From: Nocardia sp. BMG51109
GTDB taxonomy: Bacteria > Actinomycetota > Actinomycetes > Mycobacteriales > Mycobacteriaceae
NCBI RefSeq assembly: GCF_000526215.1
Contig: NZ_JAFQ01000004.1
Coordinates: 558,001 to 622,000 of the forward strand
Length of the DNA stretch: 64,000 nt
Direction of reading: 5' to 3'
Shown: positions 36,301-44,576 of the stretch, piece by piece
Layout: each line of letters starts with the position of its first letter
Position numbering within the stretch: the first letter of the stretch is position 1
The notes under the pieces: model-generated
Told to the model about the DNA's origin: nothing
Seen by the model: only the letters and a program-made list of their open reading frames with translations
Databases searched by the model: none
Made by a program: the position numbers and the translations under genes

Positions 36301-37310
36301 GACTCCACCGGGTCCCGGCGCGACAGCCACAGCTGAATGACGGTGAGCACCAGCAGCAATGCGAACATCACCCAGGCCAGGGCGGCGGCGTAGCCGATCT
36401 CGTAGAACCGGAAGGCATTCTGGAACAGCATGATTCCCAGCACATAGGTGCCGGTCTCGGGTCCGCCGTTACCGTCGGTGAGCGCATAGGCCTGATCGAA
36501 CGCCTGCACCGAGTTGATGACGGTGACGACGAAGACGAACGACAGCGCGCCCCGGATCAACGGCAGTGTGATGGAACGGAATCGATGCCACGGCCCGGCG
36601 CCGTCGATGCGCGCCGCCTCGTACAGGTTTTCGGGGATGCCCTGCATGGCGGCGAGCAGGATGACGGAGGCGAACGGCACGCTCTTCCACACGGTCACGA
36701 CGGTCAGCGCGGGCAGGGCCCAGTACGGATCGCTGAGCCAGGGCACGGGCCCGGCCCCGAGCCGGCCCAGCATCAGATTCACCAGACCGTCGTCGGTGGT
36801 GAACAGGAACCGCCACACCACGGCCATCGCCACGGTCGAGGCCACCAGTGGCAGGAAGGCCAGCGTGCGAAACAGCCCGATCCCCCGCAGTTTCCGGTTC
36901 AGCGCGGCGGCCACCGCGAGGCTGATCACGACGGTCGGAACCAGCGTCAGCACCGTGAACACCGCCGTGTTGCGCAGGGCGATGGAGAACAGCGGATCGT
37001 CGAGAAGCTGCCGGTAGTTCCCGAGCCCGGCGAATCGCATCGGCCCGAACAGATCCCACGAGTGGAAACTGAGATACAGCGAAAAGGCCAGGGGAAAAAG
37101 GAGAAACACGCCCACCGCCGCCAGATTCGGTGCGACGAAGGCCATCCCGGCCCGCATCCGCCTCCGCTCCAGCGCGGAACGCCGACGCCGCACGTGCCCG
37201 ACACGATCGCGCCCGGTAGTGGCACCCGGCTCCGCGGGCGCACGGCGACCGGAAACGGCCGAGCGAAGCCGCCGGTCCGCCAGCGTGGTACTCGGCGGGA
37301 AGCCTGCCAT
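36297..37310 (-). CDS. Sugar ABC importer permease (MalF type)
   Basis: This is a 337-residue permease of the CUT1 family. About 50 polar residues precede the first helix, then five more helices and the EAA loop NLYEAARIDGAGPWHRFRSI. I place the start at the ATG at 37310, because GGGAGG stands right before it; the frame is open to 37469. It lies 178 bp after the binding-protein gene and overlaps the second permease. Confidence 0.87.
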   Translation of the reverse strand: MAGFPPSTTLADRRLRSAVSGRRAPAEPGATTGRDRVGHVRRRRSALERRRMRAGMAFVAPNLAAVGVFLLFPLAFSLYLSFHSWDLFGPMRFAGLGNYRQLLDDPLFSIALRNTAVFTVLTLVPTVVISLAVAAALNRKLRGIGLFRTLAFLPLVASTVAMAVVWRFLFTTDDGLVNLMLGRLGAGPVPWLSDPYWALPALTVVTVWKSVPFASVILLAAMQGIPENLYEAARIDGAGPWHRFRSITLPLIRGALSFVFVVTVINSVQAFDQAYALTDGNGGPETGTYVLGIMLFQNAFRFYEIGYAAALAWVMFALLLVLTVIQLWLSRRDPVES

Positions 37311-37488
37311 CACGCCTCCCCCGCTCGCCGAAAACCGGGCACCACACGCGAACCCGTCGGCCGAGGCCGTGGGCGGCCACATTGCACAGCTGTACCTGCA
37401 AGGCACCGACCCCGCGCCGGCCGGCGGGACGGTTCTCCGATCGATGCGGCCGGACCCTGCCTCCCGCACCGGATGGCGTGACCGCCGC

Positions 37489-38784
37489 TCATCTCCGCGT
37501 CCTCAACAGCGCATCGATATCGGCGGCCGTCCCCGCCAGCGAATCCGCCGGGGCCGCGCCGCGCAGCACGCGATTGCAGTTGCGGGACAACAGAGCTTCC
37601 ACCTTTCCCCACGCCGGTGTGACCGCGATCCGGCGGGAATGTTCGGGCCCGTCGGTGAACACCTGGAGGTTGCCGACGGCACGGTGCGCGGCGGCGAACT
37701 GCGGCGAGTGCATGGCCGACCGCAGCACCGGCACGAACAGCCCCGACTCCGCGATGATCGACTGCCCCACCGGCCCGGTCGCGAATTTCACGAATTCCCA
37801 GGCCTGTTCGCGCCGCGGACTGGCGGCGGCGATGCCCAGCCCGGTGCAGCCGACATCGGTGACGGCACCCGGTCCGCCGTGCGGTCCGACGGGCAGCACG
37901 GTCACGTCGAAGTCGAGCCCGTCGCCGGCCGCGAACTCCGAATACAACCAGTGGCCGCCGAGCAGCATCGCGGCCCGGCCACCGGAGAACAGGTCATAGG
38001 CCGACACCGACTGCTGATCGGAGACATCGGGCGCGACCCCGTGCCGCAGCGCGAGATCCGCGTAGAACTGCACTCCCTCGGTGAACCGGGGATCGCCGAT
38101 AGTGGTGCGGGACGGCGCCATCGGCGGACTGAACCATTCGGCGCCGTTGTTCATCCCGAAGCAGCCCGCCGAAAAGTACGGCACCCACCCGTCCACGAAG
38201 CCCCACTGCCGCTCCCGGCCGCCGCGGCTGGTCAGTTCCCGTGCCGCGGCGAGGAATTCGTCGAATGTCCAGGCATCCCACCAGCGCCCGGGCGGGCGAA
38301 TTCCGGCCCGGTCGAACAGTTTCCGGTTGTAGTAGAGGAAGACCCCGGACCACTGCTCGGGCAGCGCGTACCGGCCGCCCCGGTAGGTGAACGTGTCGGA
38401 CAGCGTCCGATACCCGTCACGCCGGAGGTCCGCCGCGTACCGCGGCTCGCGGTCCAGCAGGGTGTGCAGGTCCAGCAGCACGCCGCGTTCGGCCAGGCCC
38501 GCGTACAGCAGTTCCCAGCACATCAGCACGTCCGGGCACTTGCCGCCGGCGCAGTAGGTGAGCATCTGCTGCAGCGGGTCGGGGCCGGAGAGAATCGTGC
38601 GGATGCGGATGTCGGGACGCCGCCGCCGGAACTCGTCGATGATCCGCAGCCGCGCCCGCGCCTCCTCGGGCCGGGCCTGGAAGAAGAAGGTCACCGCATC
38701 GTCCTCGGTCCCGCATCCGGCCGCGGCGCCGGCCAGCGGCAACGCCAGGGCCGACCGGAGCACGGAGCGACGGGTCGGTGTCAC
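37489..38784 (-). CDS. Sugar-binding lipoprotein of an ABC importer
   Basis: This is a 431-residue extracellular solute-binding protein (family 1). The N-terminus has arginines, a hydrophobic core and lipobox AAAGC, so it should be lipid-anchored. Typical motifs are RRRRPDIRIRT, YALPEQWSGVFLYYNRKLFD and AWEFVKFATGP. Its layout with two permeases resembles the mycobacterial UspABC and UgpABCE systems. The substrate cannot be read from the sequence. GGGAGG stands before the GTG start. Confidence 0.85.
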   Translation of the reverse strand: MTPTRRSVLRSALALPLAGAAAGCGTEDDAVTFFFQARPEEARARLRIIDEFRRRRPDIRIRTILSGPDPLQQMLTYCAGGKCPDVLMCWELLYAGLAERGVLLDLHTLLDREPRYAADLRRDGYRTLSDTFTYRGGRYALPEQWSGVFLYYNRKLFDRAGIRPPGRWWDAWTFDEFLAAARELTSRGGRERQWGFVDGWVPYFSAGCFGMNNGAEWFSPPMAPSRTTIGDPRFTEGVQFYADLALRHGVAPDVSDQQSVSAYDLFSGGRAAMLLGGHWLYSEFAAGDGLDFDVTVLPVGPHGGPGAVTDVGCTGLGIAAASPRREQAWEFVKFATGPVGQSIIAESGLFVPVLRSAMHSPQFAAAHRAVGNLQVFTDGPEHSRRIAVTPAWGKVEALLSRNCNRVLRGAAPADSLAGTAADIDALLRTRR

Positions 38785-39285
38785 GAACCTCCCTCTGCAC
38801 GACGACGGGCACGGGTGCGGCCGATCTACCCCGGGTCATCCGGTCGACGGCGGGACCCGGCGCGGCAGCAGACCGCTGACCAGCATCGGAGCTTACGGAT
38901 ATCGACCGCCGCCGCACGGAGTGACACGCGCGTGCGAGGACGGATACGACGCCCTCGCCCGACCCGCTCCGGCGCCGGCGCCGTCCGGGGAACGGCACCG
39001 GTCGCCGGAAATTCGCTCGCCGGGGGAAAGCGAATACCGACCACGCGGTCAGTGAGCTCGGCATGCGAACATACAGTCGGATACGCGGACATACCGGGCG
39101 GCGACCCCGCCCGTGCCGAACCGCCCTACCGGACCGCGAACAACGGGCCCGGCAGCCCACCCGACCGGGTCACCCCACCCGGGCACGACCGGATTTCTCC
39201 GAGTCGTGTTCACGCACACATCGGTTCGGCTACGTTGTGTCCGATTCCGCAAGACCCAGCGATACAGCACGGGAGAGTTGCTCGC
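38785..39285. promoter_or_regulatory. Divergent control region between sugar importer and cstA
   Basis: This 501-bp region separates the divergent binding-protein gene and cstA. I see no gene in it. A perfect 10-bp palindrome, CACGCGCGTG, lies at 38925-38934. GCGAACATAC near 39065 and GCGGACATAC near 39090 form an imperfect direct repeat. Both neighbours deal with carbon supply, so shared nutrient control is plausible, but no known CRP-type site was found. Confidence 0.4.
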
Positions 39286-41574
39286 ATGGCGACCATCGAA
39301 TACCTCCGGACGGATCCCGACCTACCTCCCGTGGGGGTCGCGGACCGTACCCCGATCACCCCCGCGAAGAAGGGAATCTTCCTCGTCGTCGCCCTCGTCG
39401 GTGCGCTCGCCTGGGCCGTGCTCGGTATCGCCCGTGGCGAGGACGTCAACGCGGTGTGGATCGTGATCGCGGCGGTGTGCACCTACATCATCGCCTACCA
39501 GTTCTACGCGCGGCTGATCGAATGGAAGATCACCAAGCCGGACGACCAGGTCGCCACGCCCGCCGAGGAGATGGAGAACGGCAAGGACTACATGCCGATG
39601 GACCGGCGGGTCCTGTTCGGCCACCACTTCGCCGCCATCGCCGGCGCCGGCCCGCTGGTCGGGCCCGTGCTCGCGGCGCAGATGGGCTATCTGCCCGGCA
39701 CGCTGTGGATCGTCGTCGGGGTCGTGCTGGCCGGCGCGGTTCAGGACTACCTGGTGCTGTGGGCGTCGGTGAAGCGCCGCGGCCGCAGCCTGGGCCAGAT
39801 GGCCCGCGACGAACTGGGCGTGGTCGGCGGCGCGGCGGCGCTGATCGCGGTGCTGGTCATCATGGTGATCCTGCTGGCCGTGCTCGGCATCGTCGTGGTG
39901 CAGGCGCTGGCCGCCACCAAGGGCGCCGACGGGCAGCTGCACGGCGGCAGCCCGTGGGGCGTGTTCTCGATCTCGATGACCATCCCGATCGCCGTGCTGA
40001 TGGGCCTGTACCTGCGCTACGTGCGGCCGGGCCGGGTCGGCGAGATCTCGATCGTCGGATTCGCGCTGCTGCTGCTGGCCATCATCTCCGGCCGCTGGGT
40101 CTCCGAATCCGGCTGGGGACGCGACCTTTTCACGCTCTCGGGCACCACGATCGCGTGGCTGCTGATCGTCTACGGCTTCATCGCCTCGGTGCTGCCGGTG
40201 TGGCTGCTGCTGGCACCGCGCGACTACCTGTCGACCTTCATGAAGGTCGGCACCATCGTGCTGCTCGCGGTCGGCGTGGTGGTCACCATGCCGGTGCTGA
40301 AGGCGCCCGCGGTCTCCCAGTTCGCCGGCAACAGCAGCGGCCCGTCGTTCGCCGGCAGCCTGTTCCCGTTCCTGTTCATCACCATCGCGTGCGGTGCGCT
40401 GTCCGGATTCCACGCGCTGGTGTCGTCGGGCACCACGCCGAAGCTGCTGGCGAAGCAGGCACAGGCGCGGATGATCGGCTACGGCGGCATGCTGATGGAA
40501 TCGTTCGTCGCGGTGATGGCGATCATCGCCGCCAGCATCCTCGATCAGCACCTGTACTTCGCGATGAACGCGGGCGCGGGAGCCACCGGCGGCACCGCCG
40601 AGAAGGCCGCCACCTACGTCAACGGCCTCGGCCTGGGCGGCGATCCGATCACCGCGGCCGAGCTGAACCAGGCCGCGCAGGATGTCGGCGAGACCAGCGT
40701 CGTCTCGCGCACCGGCGGCGCGCCCACGCTGGCGGTCGGCATGTCCGAGGTGATGCACAACTTCATCGGCGGCACCGGGCTCAAGTCGTTCTGGTACCAC
40801 TTCGCGATCATGTTCGAGGCGCTGTTCATCCTCACCACGATCGACGCCGGCACCCGCGTCGCGCGGTTCATGCTCTCCGACACCCTCGGCAACTTCGGCG
40901 GACCGGCCGCCAAGTTCAAGAATCCGTCATGGTGGCCCGGCGTGTTCCTGTGCTCGCTGGTCGTGGTCGCCGCGTGGGGTTCGGTGCTGCTGATGGGCGT
41001 CACCGACCCGCTGGGCGGCATCTACACGCTGTATCCGCTGTTCGGCATCGCCAACCAGTTGCTGGCGGCGGTCGCGCTGACCGTCGTGCTGGTCATCGTG
41101 GTGAAGAAGGGCCTGGTCAAGTGGGCCTGGATTCCCGCGCTACCGCTGATCTGGGATCTCGTCGTCACCATGACGGCGTCCTGGCAGAAGATCTTCTCCG
41201 GCGACAAGAACCTCGGCTACTGGACCCAGCACAACGCCTACAGCGACGCGCGTGCGGCGGGCAAGATCCTGGCACCGGCGAAGAGCATGGACGATATGGA
41301 CAAGGTGGTCCGCAACACCTTCATCCAGGGCACGCTGTCGATCGTGTTCGCCATACTGGTGCTGATCGTGGCGGCGGTCGGCCTGATCGTGTGCGTCCGG
41401 GCCCTGCGCCAGGGCGGCGGGCCCACCACCGAATCGCCGGAGGCGCCCTCGAAGCTCTTCGGGCCCAAGGGGTTCCTCACCTCGAAGGCCGAGAAGGAGG
41501 TGCAACGGGATTGGGACGAGCACGCGAAGACGGGCAGGGCCGGTCCGCCCACGGCGCCGGCGATGGCGGAGTGA
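39286..41574 (+). CDS. cstA: Carbon starvation protein CstA (peptide/pyruvate transporter)
   Basis: CstA-family proteins import peptides or pyruvate when carbon runs low. This one has 762 residues and about 16 hydrophobic helices. Signature parts are GHHFAAIAGAGPLVGPVLAA near residue 110, SGTTPKLL, and TIDAGTRVARFML with the helices around it. The ATG at 39286 opens the conserved N-terminus; the open frame upstream runs antisense to the sugar-importer genes and is not coding. The stop overlaps the start of the small YbdD gene, the usual partner. Confidence 0.94.
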   Translation: MATIEYLRTDPDLPPVGVADRTPITPAKKGIFLVVALVGALAWAVLGIARGEDVNAVWIVIAAVCTYIIAYQFYARLIEWKITKPDDQVATPAEEMENGKDYMPMDRRVLFGHHFAAIAGAGPLVGPVLAAQMGYLPGTLWIVVGVVLAGAVQDYLVLWASVKRRGRSLGQMARDELGVVGGAAALIAVLVIMVILLAVLGIVVVQALAATKGADGQLHGGSPWGVFSISMTIPIAVLMGLYLRYVRPGRVGEISIVGFALLLLAIISGRWVSESGWGRDLFTLSGTTIAWLLIVYGFIASVLPVWLLLAPRDYLSTFMKVGTIVLLAVGVVVTMPVLKAPAVSQFAGNSSGPSFAGSLFPFLFITIACGALSGFHALVSSGTTPKLLAKQAQARMIGYGGMLMESFVAVMAIIAASILDQHLYFAMNAGAGATGGTAEKAATYVNGLGLGGDPITAAELNQAAQDVGETSVVSRTGGAPTLAVGMSEVMHNFIGGTGLKSFWYHFAIMFEALFILTTIDAGTRVARFMLSDTLGNFGGPAAKFKNPSWWPGVFLCSLVVVAAWGSVLLMGVTDPLGGIYTLYPLFGIANQLLAAVALTVVLVIVVKKGLVKWAWIPALPLIWDLVVTMTASWQKIFSGDKNLGYWTQHNAYSDARAAGKILAPAKSMDDMDKVVRNTFIQGTLSIVFAILVLIVAAVGLIVCVRALRQGGGPTTESPEAPSKLFGPKGFLTSKAEKEVQRDWDEHAKTGRAGPPTAPAMAE

Positions 41575-41810
41575 GCGAACCCCGCGACGACACACCGCGC
41601 GACGCGCGGGGCGGTCCGGTCCGGGCCGTCCTGCGCGGCGCGCGTGCCGTGATCCGGTATATGGACGCGATCGTGGGCGGCCAGGACTACGCGCGGTTCG
41701 TCGAGCATCTGCGCCGCAATCACCCCGACCGGCCGATCCCGTCGGAGCGGGAGTACTGGCGCGAACGCCACGACGCCGCCGCGCGCAACCCCGCCAACCG
41801 CTGCTGCTGA
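41571..41810 (+). CDS. YbdD/YjiX family small protein, CstA partner
   Basis: This is a 79-residue protein of the DUF466 (YbdD/YjiX) family. The core is IVGGQDYARFVEHLRRNHPD followed by REYWRERHD and a C-terminal CC. YbdD-type proteins are encoded directly after cstA in many bacteria and are needed for, or modulate, transport. The GTG start overlaps the cstA stop (GTGA). Confidence 0.9.
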   Translation: MSEPRDDTPRDARGGPVRAVLRGARAVIRYMDAIVGGQDYARFVEHLRRNHPDRPIPSEREYWRERHDAAARNPANRCC

Positions 41811-41944
41811 GCGGCGGCGCGGCAGCACATCCCCAGCAAGGACGCTCGGGGACGCTCGAGACCGGCCGGAATCGCGATGCAGCATGAACAGTCAGGGGGA
41901 AGGTGGCTGATTCCCGCTAGCGCGGATCCGCTCGGACTGACAGG

Positions 41945-43444
41945 GTGGACTGCGTGAGTGCGAACGGTCTGGATTTCGAACGGTGTTACCGTGCCGTGGC
42001 GACCCGCGATGCCCGCTTCGACGGCCTGTTCGTCACCGCCGTCCGGACGACCGGAATCTACTGCCGCCCATCGTGTCCCGCCATCACCCCGAAGCGCACG
42101 AACGTCACCTTCCTACCGACCGCCGCGGCGGCCCAGCAGTCGGGGTTCCGCGCCTGCCGCCGCTGCCTGCCCGACGCGGCCCCGGGCTCGCCGCTGTGGA
42201 ACACCCGCGCCGACCTCGCCGCGCGGGCGATGCGGCTGATCGCCGACGGCACGATCGAACGCGGCGGCGTGCCCGCGCTGGCCGGCGCGCTCGGCTACTC
42301 GCAGCGCCAGCTGACCCGCGTACTGACCGCCGAACTCGGCGCCGGGCCGCTCGCCCTGGCCCGCGCCCACCGCGCGCACACCGCCCGGCTGCTGATCCAG
42401 ACCACCCGAATGCCGATGTCCGACATCGCATTCGCGGCCGGCTTCGCGAGCATCCGGCAGTTCAACGACACCGTGCGCGAGGTGTTCGCGGTGAGCCCGA
42501 CGACGCTGCGCGACGAGGCTCGGCGGCTGCGCGGCGACACCCTGCCGGCGACCAACGGCATGCTCACCCTGCGGCTGCCCTACCGCGAGCCGATGGACAG
42601 GTCCTGGCTGGAGTGGTTCCTGTCGGCGCATGCGGTGCCCGGCCTGGAACTGTGGGAGGACGGCACCTACACCCGTGGCCTGCGCACCCCGCACGGACAT
42701 GCGACGGTGCGGCTGAGCTTCCAGCCCGGACATGTGCGCGCGGGCCTGGCGCTGCACGACATGCGGGATCTGGCGCCCACGGTGGCGCGGCTGCGCCATC
42801 TGCTCGACCTCGACGCCGATCCGATCGGCATCGACGAGGCACTGGAGATCGGGTTCCGCGGCAGCAGCACGCCCAGTCCGGGCATCCGGGTGCCGGGCTG
42901 CCTGGACGGCCCGGAACTGCTGCTGCGCACCATGATCGGCCAGCAGATCTCGGTGTCGGCAGCGGTCACGCACACCGCGCGGCTGGTCGAGGCGCTCGGT
43001 GAGCGCGTCAACGGTCCGGTGCCGCGGCTGTTCCCGACCGCGGCGGCCATCGCCGAGCGCGGTGCCGAGGTGCTCACCGGACCGGCCCGGCGCACGGCGT
43101 CGATACTGTCGGCCGCCCGGGCGCTGGCGTCGGGTGAGTTATCGCTGCACGCGGGGCGCACGGCCGGCGACGTGCGGCGGGACCTGCTGGCCCTGGACGG
43201 TGTCGGCCCCTGGACCGCCGACTACGTCACCATGCGGCTGCTCGCCGATCCCGACATCCTGTTACACACCGATCTGGTGGTACGGCAGGGCGCGGCGCTG
43301 CTGGGGGTGGACTTCGCCGATACCGGGCGATGGGCGCCGTGGCGGTCCTACCTGTCCATGCATCTGTGGAAGCGCGCCCTGGCCGAGCGTACGGTTCCCG
43401 CGATCGCTGCGAACGTTTCCGTGAAAGTAGGTGTGCGGCAATGA
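41945..43444 (+). CDS. alkA: Fused methyl-sensing regulator (Ada) and 3-methyladenine glycosylase (AlkA)
   Basis: This 499-residue protein joins three modules of the adaptive response to alkylation. Residues 1-85 hold the Ada zinc site with C40, C44, C71 and C74 (YCRPSC and CRRC); C40 is the expected methyl-phosphotriester acceptor. Residues 95-195 are an AraC-type DNA-binding pair. Residues 205-495 are an AlkA glycosylase with HhH motif LDGVGPWTADYV and a catalytic Asp in LLHTDLVV. Methylation should turn it into an activator of itself and ogt, which overlaps its end. A GTG at 41954 is an alternative start. Confidence 0.93.
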   Translation: MDCVSANGLDFERCYRAVATRDARFDGLFVTAVRTTGIYCRPSCPAITPKRTNVTFLPTAAAAQQSGFRACRRCLPDAAPGSPLWNTRADLAARAMRLIADGTIERGGVPALAGALGYSQRQLTRVLTAELGAGPLALARAHRAHTARLLIQTTRMPMSDIAFAAGFASIRQFNDTVREVFAVSPTTLRDEARRLRGDTLPATNGMLTLRLPYREPMDRSWLEWFLSAHAVPGLELWEDGTYTRGLRTPHGHATVRLSFQPGHVRAGLALHDMRDLAPTVARLRHLLDLDADPIGIDEALEIGFRGSSTPSPGIRVPGCLDGPELLLRTMIGQQISVSAAVTHTARLVEALGERVNGPVPRLFPTAAAIAERGAEVLTGPARRTASILSAARALASGELSLHAGRTAGDVRRDLLALDGVGPWTADYVTMRLLADPDILLHTDLVVRQGAALLGVDFADTGRWAPWRSYLSMHLWKRALAERTVPAIAANVSVKVGVRQ

Positions 43445-43950
43445 GTTCTGCCGACTACGCGATGATCCCGACACCGATCGGCCCGTTCACCGCGCTCGTC
43501 GACCACGAGGGCGCCGTGCTGGCCGCCGGCTGGACAGACGACGCCGGCGAGCTGCGCGAGCTGGTCCATCCCCGGCTGCGTCCCGACGAGCTGCGCCGCC
43601 GCGAATCCCTCGGCGCGGTGTCCCGGGTGGTCGAGAAGTACCACGCCGGTGAGGTTCTCGCGATCGACGACATCACCGTCCGGCAGGTCTCGGGTCCGTT
43701 CCTGACGCATGCGTGGGAGGTACTGCGCAAGGTCACGCCCGGAAACCCGGTGACCTACACGGCATTCGCCGACCTGTCCGGCCGCCCGGAGGCGGTGCGC
43801 GCGGCCGCGAACGCCTGCGCCCGCAACGCCGCCGCCCTGTTCGTCCCCTGCCACCGCGTCCTGCGGACCGACGGCAGCCTCGGCGGATTCCGCTGGGGGC
43901 TGGCGGTCAAGCGGTGGCTGCTCGATCACGAGGCGGCACGGGCGAACTGA
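43441..43950 (+). CDS. ogt: Methylated-DNA--protein-cysteine methyltransferase
   Basis: This is a 169-residue suicide repair enzyme that moves methyl groups from O6-methylguanine to its own cysteine. The active site PCHRV, the helix-turn-helix NPVTYTAFADLSGRPEAVRA and the later GGFRWG are all present. The ATG overlaps the end of the ada-alkA gene (ATGA), so both are made together in response to alkylation. Confidence 0.94.
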   Translation: MSSADYAMIPTPIGPFTALVDHEGAVLAAGWTDDAGELRELVHPRLRPDELRRRESLGAVSRVVEKYHAGEVLAIDDITVRQVSGPFLTHAWEVLRKVTPGNPVTYTAFADLSGRPEAVRAAANACARNAAALFVPCHRVLRTDGSLGGFRWGLAVKRWLLDHEAARAN

Positions 43951-44140
43951 CGGTCGTCCGATCCGCCAGGCCGTTCGGGGGCCCGGTCGCGATCTGCGAC
44001 ACACACGCGGGAACATCGCAGGTCGGCAGCTGACCGGGCCCGGTGTCACGGGTCATGTCCCGCGTCGGCATGCCGCGCACGGAATGGGTGGCTCGCGCAG
44101 GCGTGCCGGCGCATGTCGCCGACACGGCCCGGTACGCCGG

Positions 44141-44545
44141 TCAGGCGGAAGCCCGGATCTGTTGCAGCAGGCCGTGCATATCCAGCTGGCCGTGGTGCTC
44201 GACCAGCAGGCCCCCGGCGAAGCGGTCGATGTGGATGACGCCGACCGACACCGACGCCCCGGTCGGCGCCAGCTCGCCGAAGAGTCCGGTGTGCGTGCCG
44301 ACGAACCGGCAGCGCGAGACGAATCGCCCGGCGTCGACGAGCGTTTCCTCGATGATGTGGCGTCCGTCCGGGAAGCCGCGGTAGAACGCCTCCTGGTTGC
44401 GCCGCCACACGTCCAGGCCCATGGGTGGCGCGCTGCCGACCTGCACGATCAGCGCAGGTGCGATGAGCGTGCCGATAACCGTCCAGTCCTGCGCGTCCAG
44501 CGCCGCGTACAGGCGTTTTCCGAGTGCCTCGATGGTGTCCGCCAC
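44141..44545 (-). CDS. SnoaL-like NTF2-fold protein
   Basis: This 134-residue protein has the cone-shaped NTF2/SnoaL pattern: a first helix (LGKRLYAALDAQDWTVIGTL), FPDGRHIIEETLV, RCRFVGTHTG and the closing strand HGQLDMHGLL. Such proteins are polyketide cyclases, isomerases or ligand binders; the function cannot be told from sequence. The start is a GTG. It follows sbcC on the same strand, 31 bp downstream. Confidence 0.75.
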   Translation of the reverse strand: MADTIEALGKRLYAALDAQDWTVIGTLIAPALIVQVGSAPPMGLDVWRRNQEAFYRGFPDGRHIIEETLVDAGRFVSRCRFVGTHTGLFGELAPTGASVSVGVIHIDRFAGGLLVEHHGQLDMHGLLQQIRASA

Positions 44546-44576
44546 GACGGAAATCCTAGCGGCCGGCCGCCGGCCG

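Noticed and set aside
37219..39285. Long plus-strand open frame reading into cstA
   Set aside because: It lies antisense to the sugar-binding protein and permease genes, which have clear domains. High GC keeps the opposite strand open. The cstA domain begins only at 39286.
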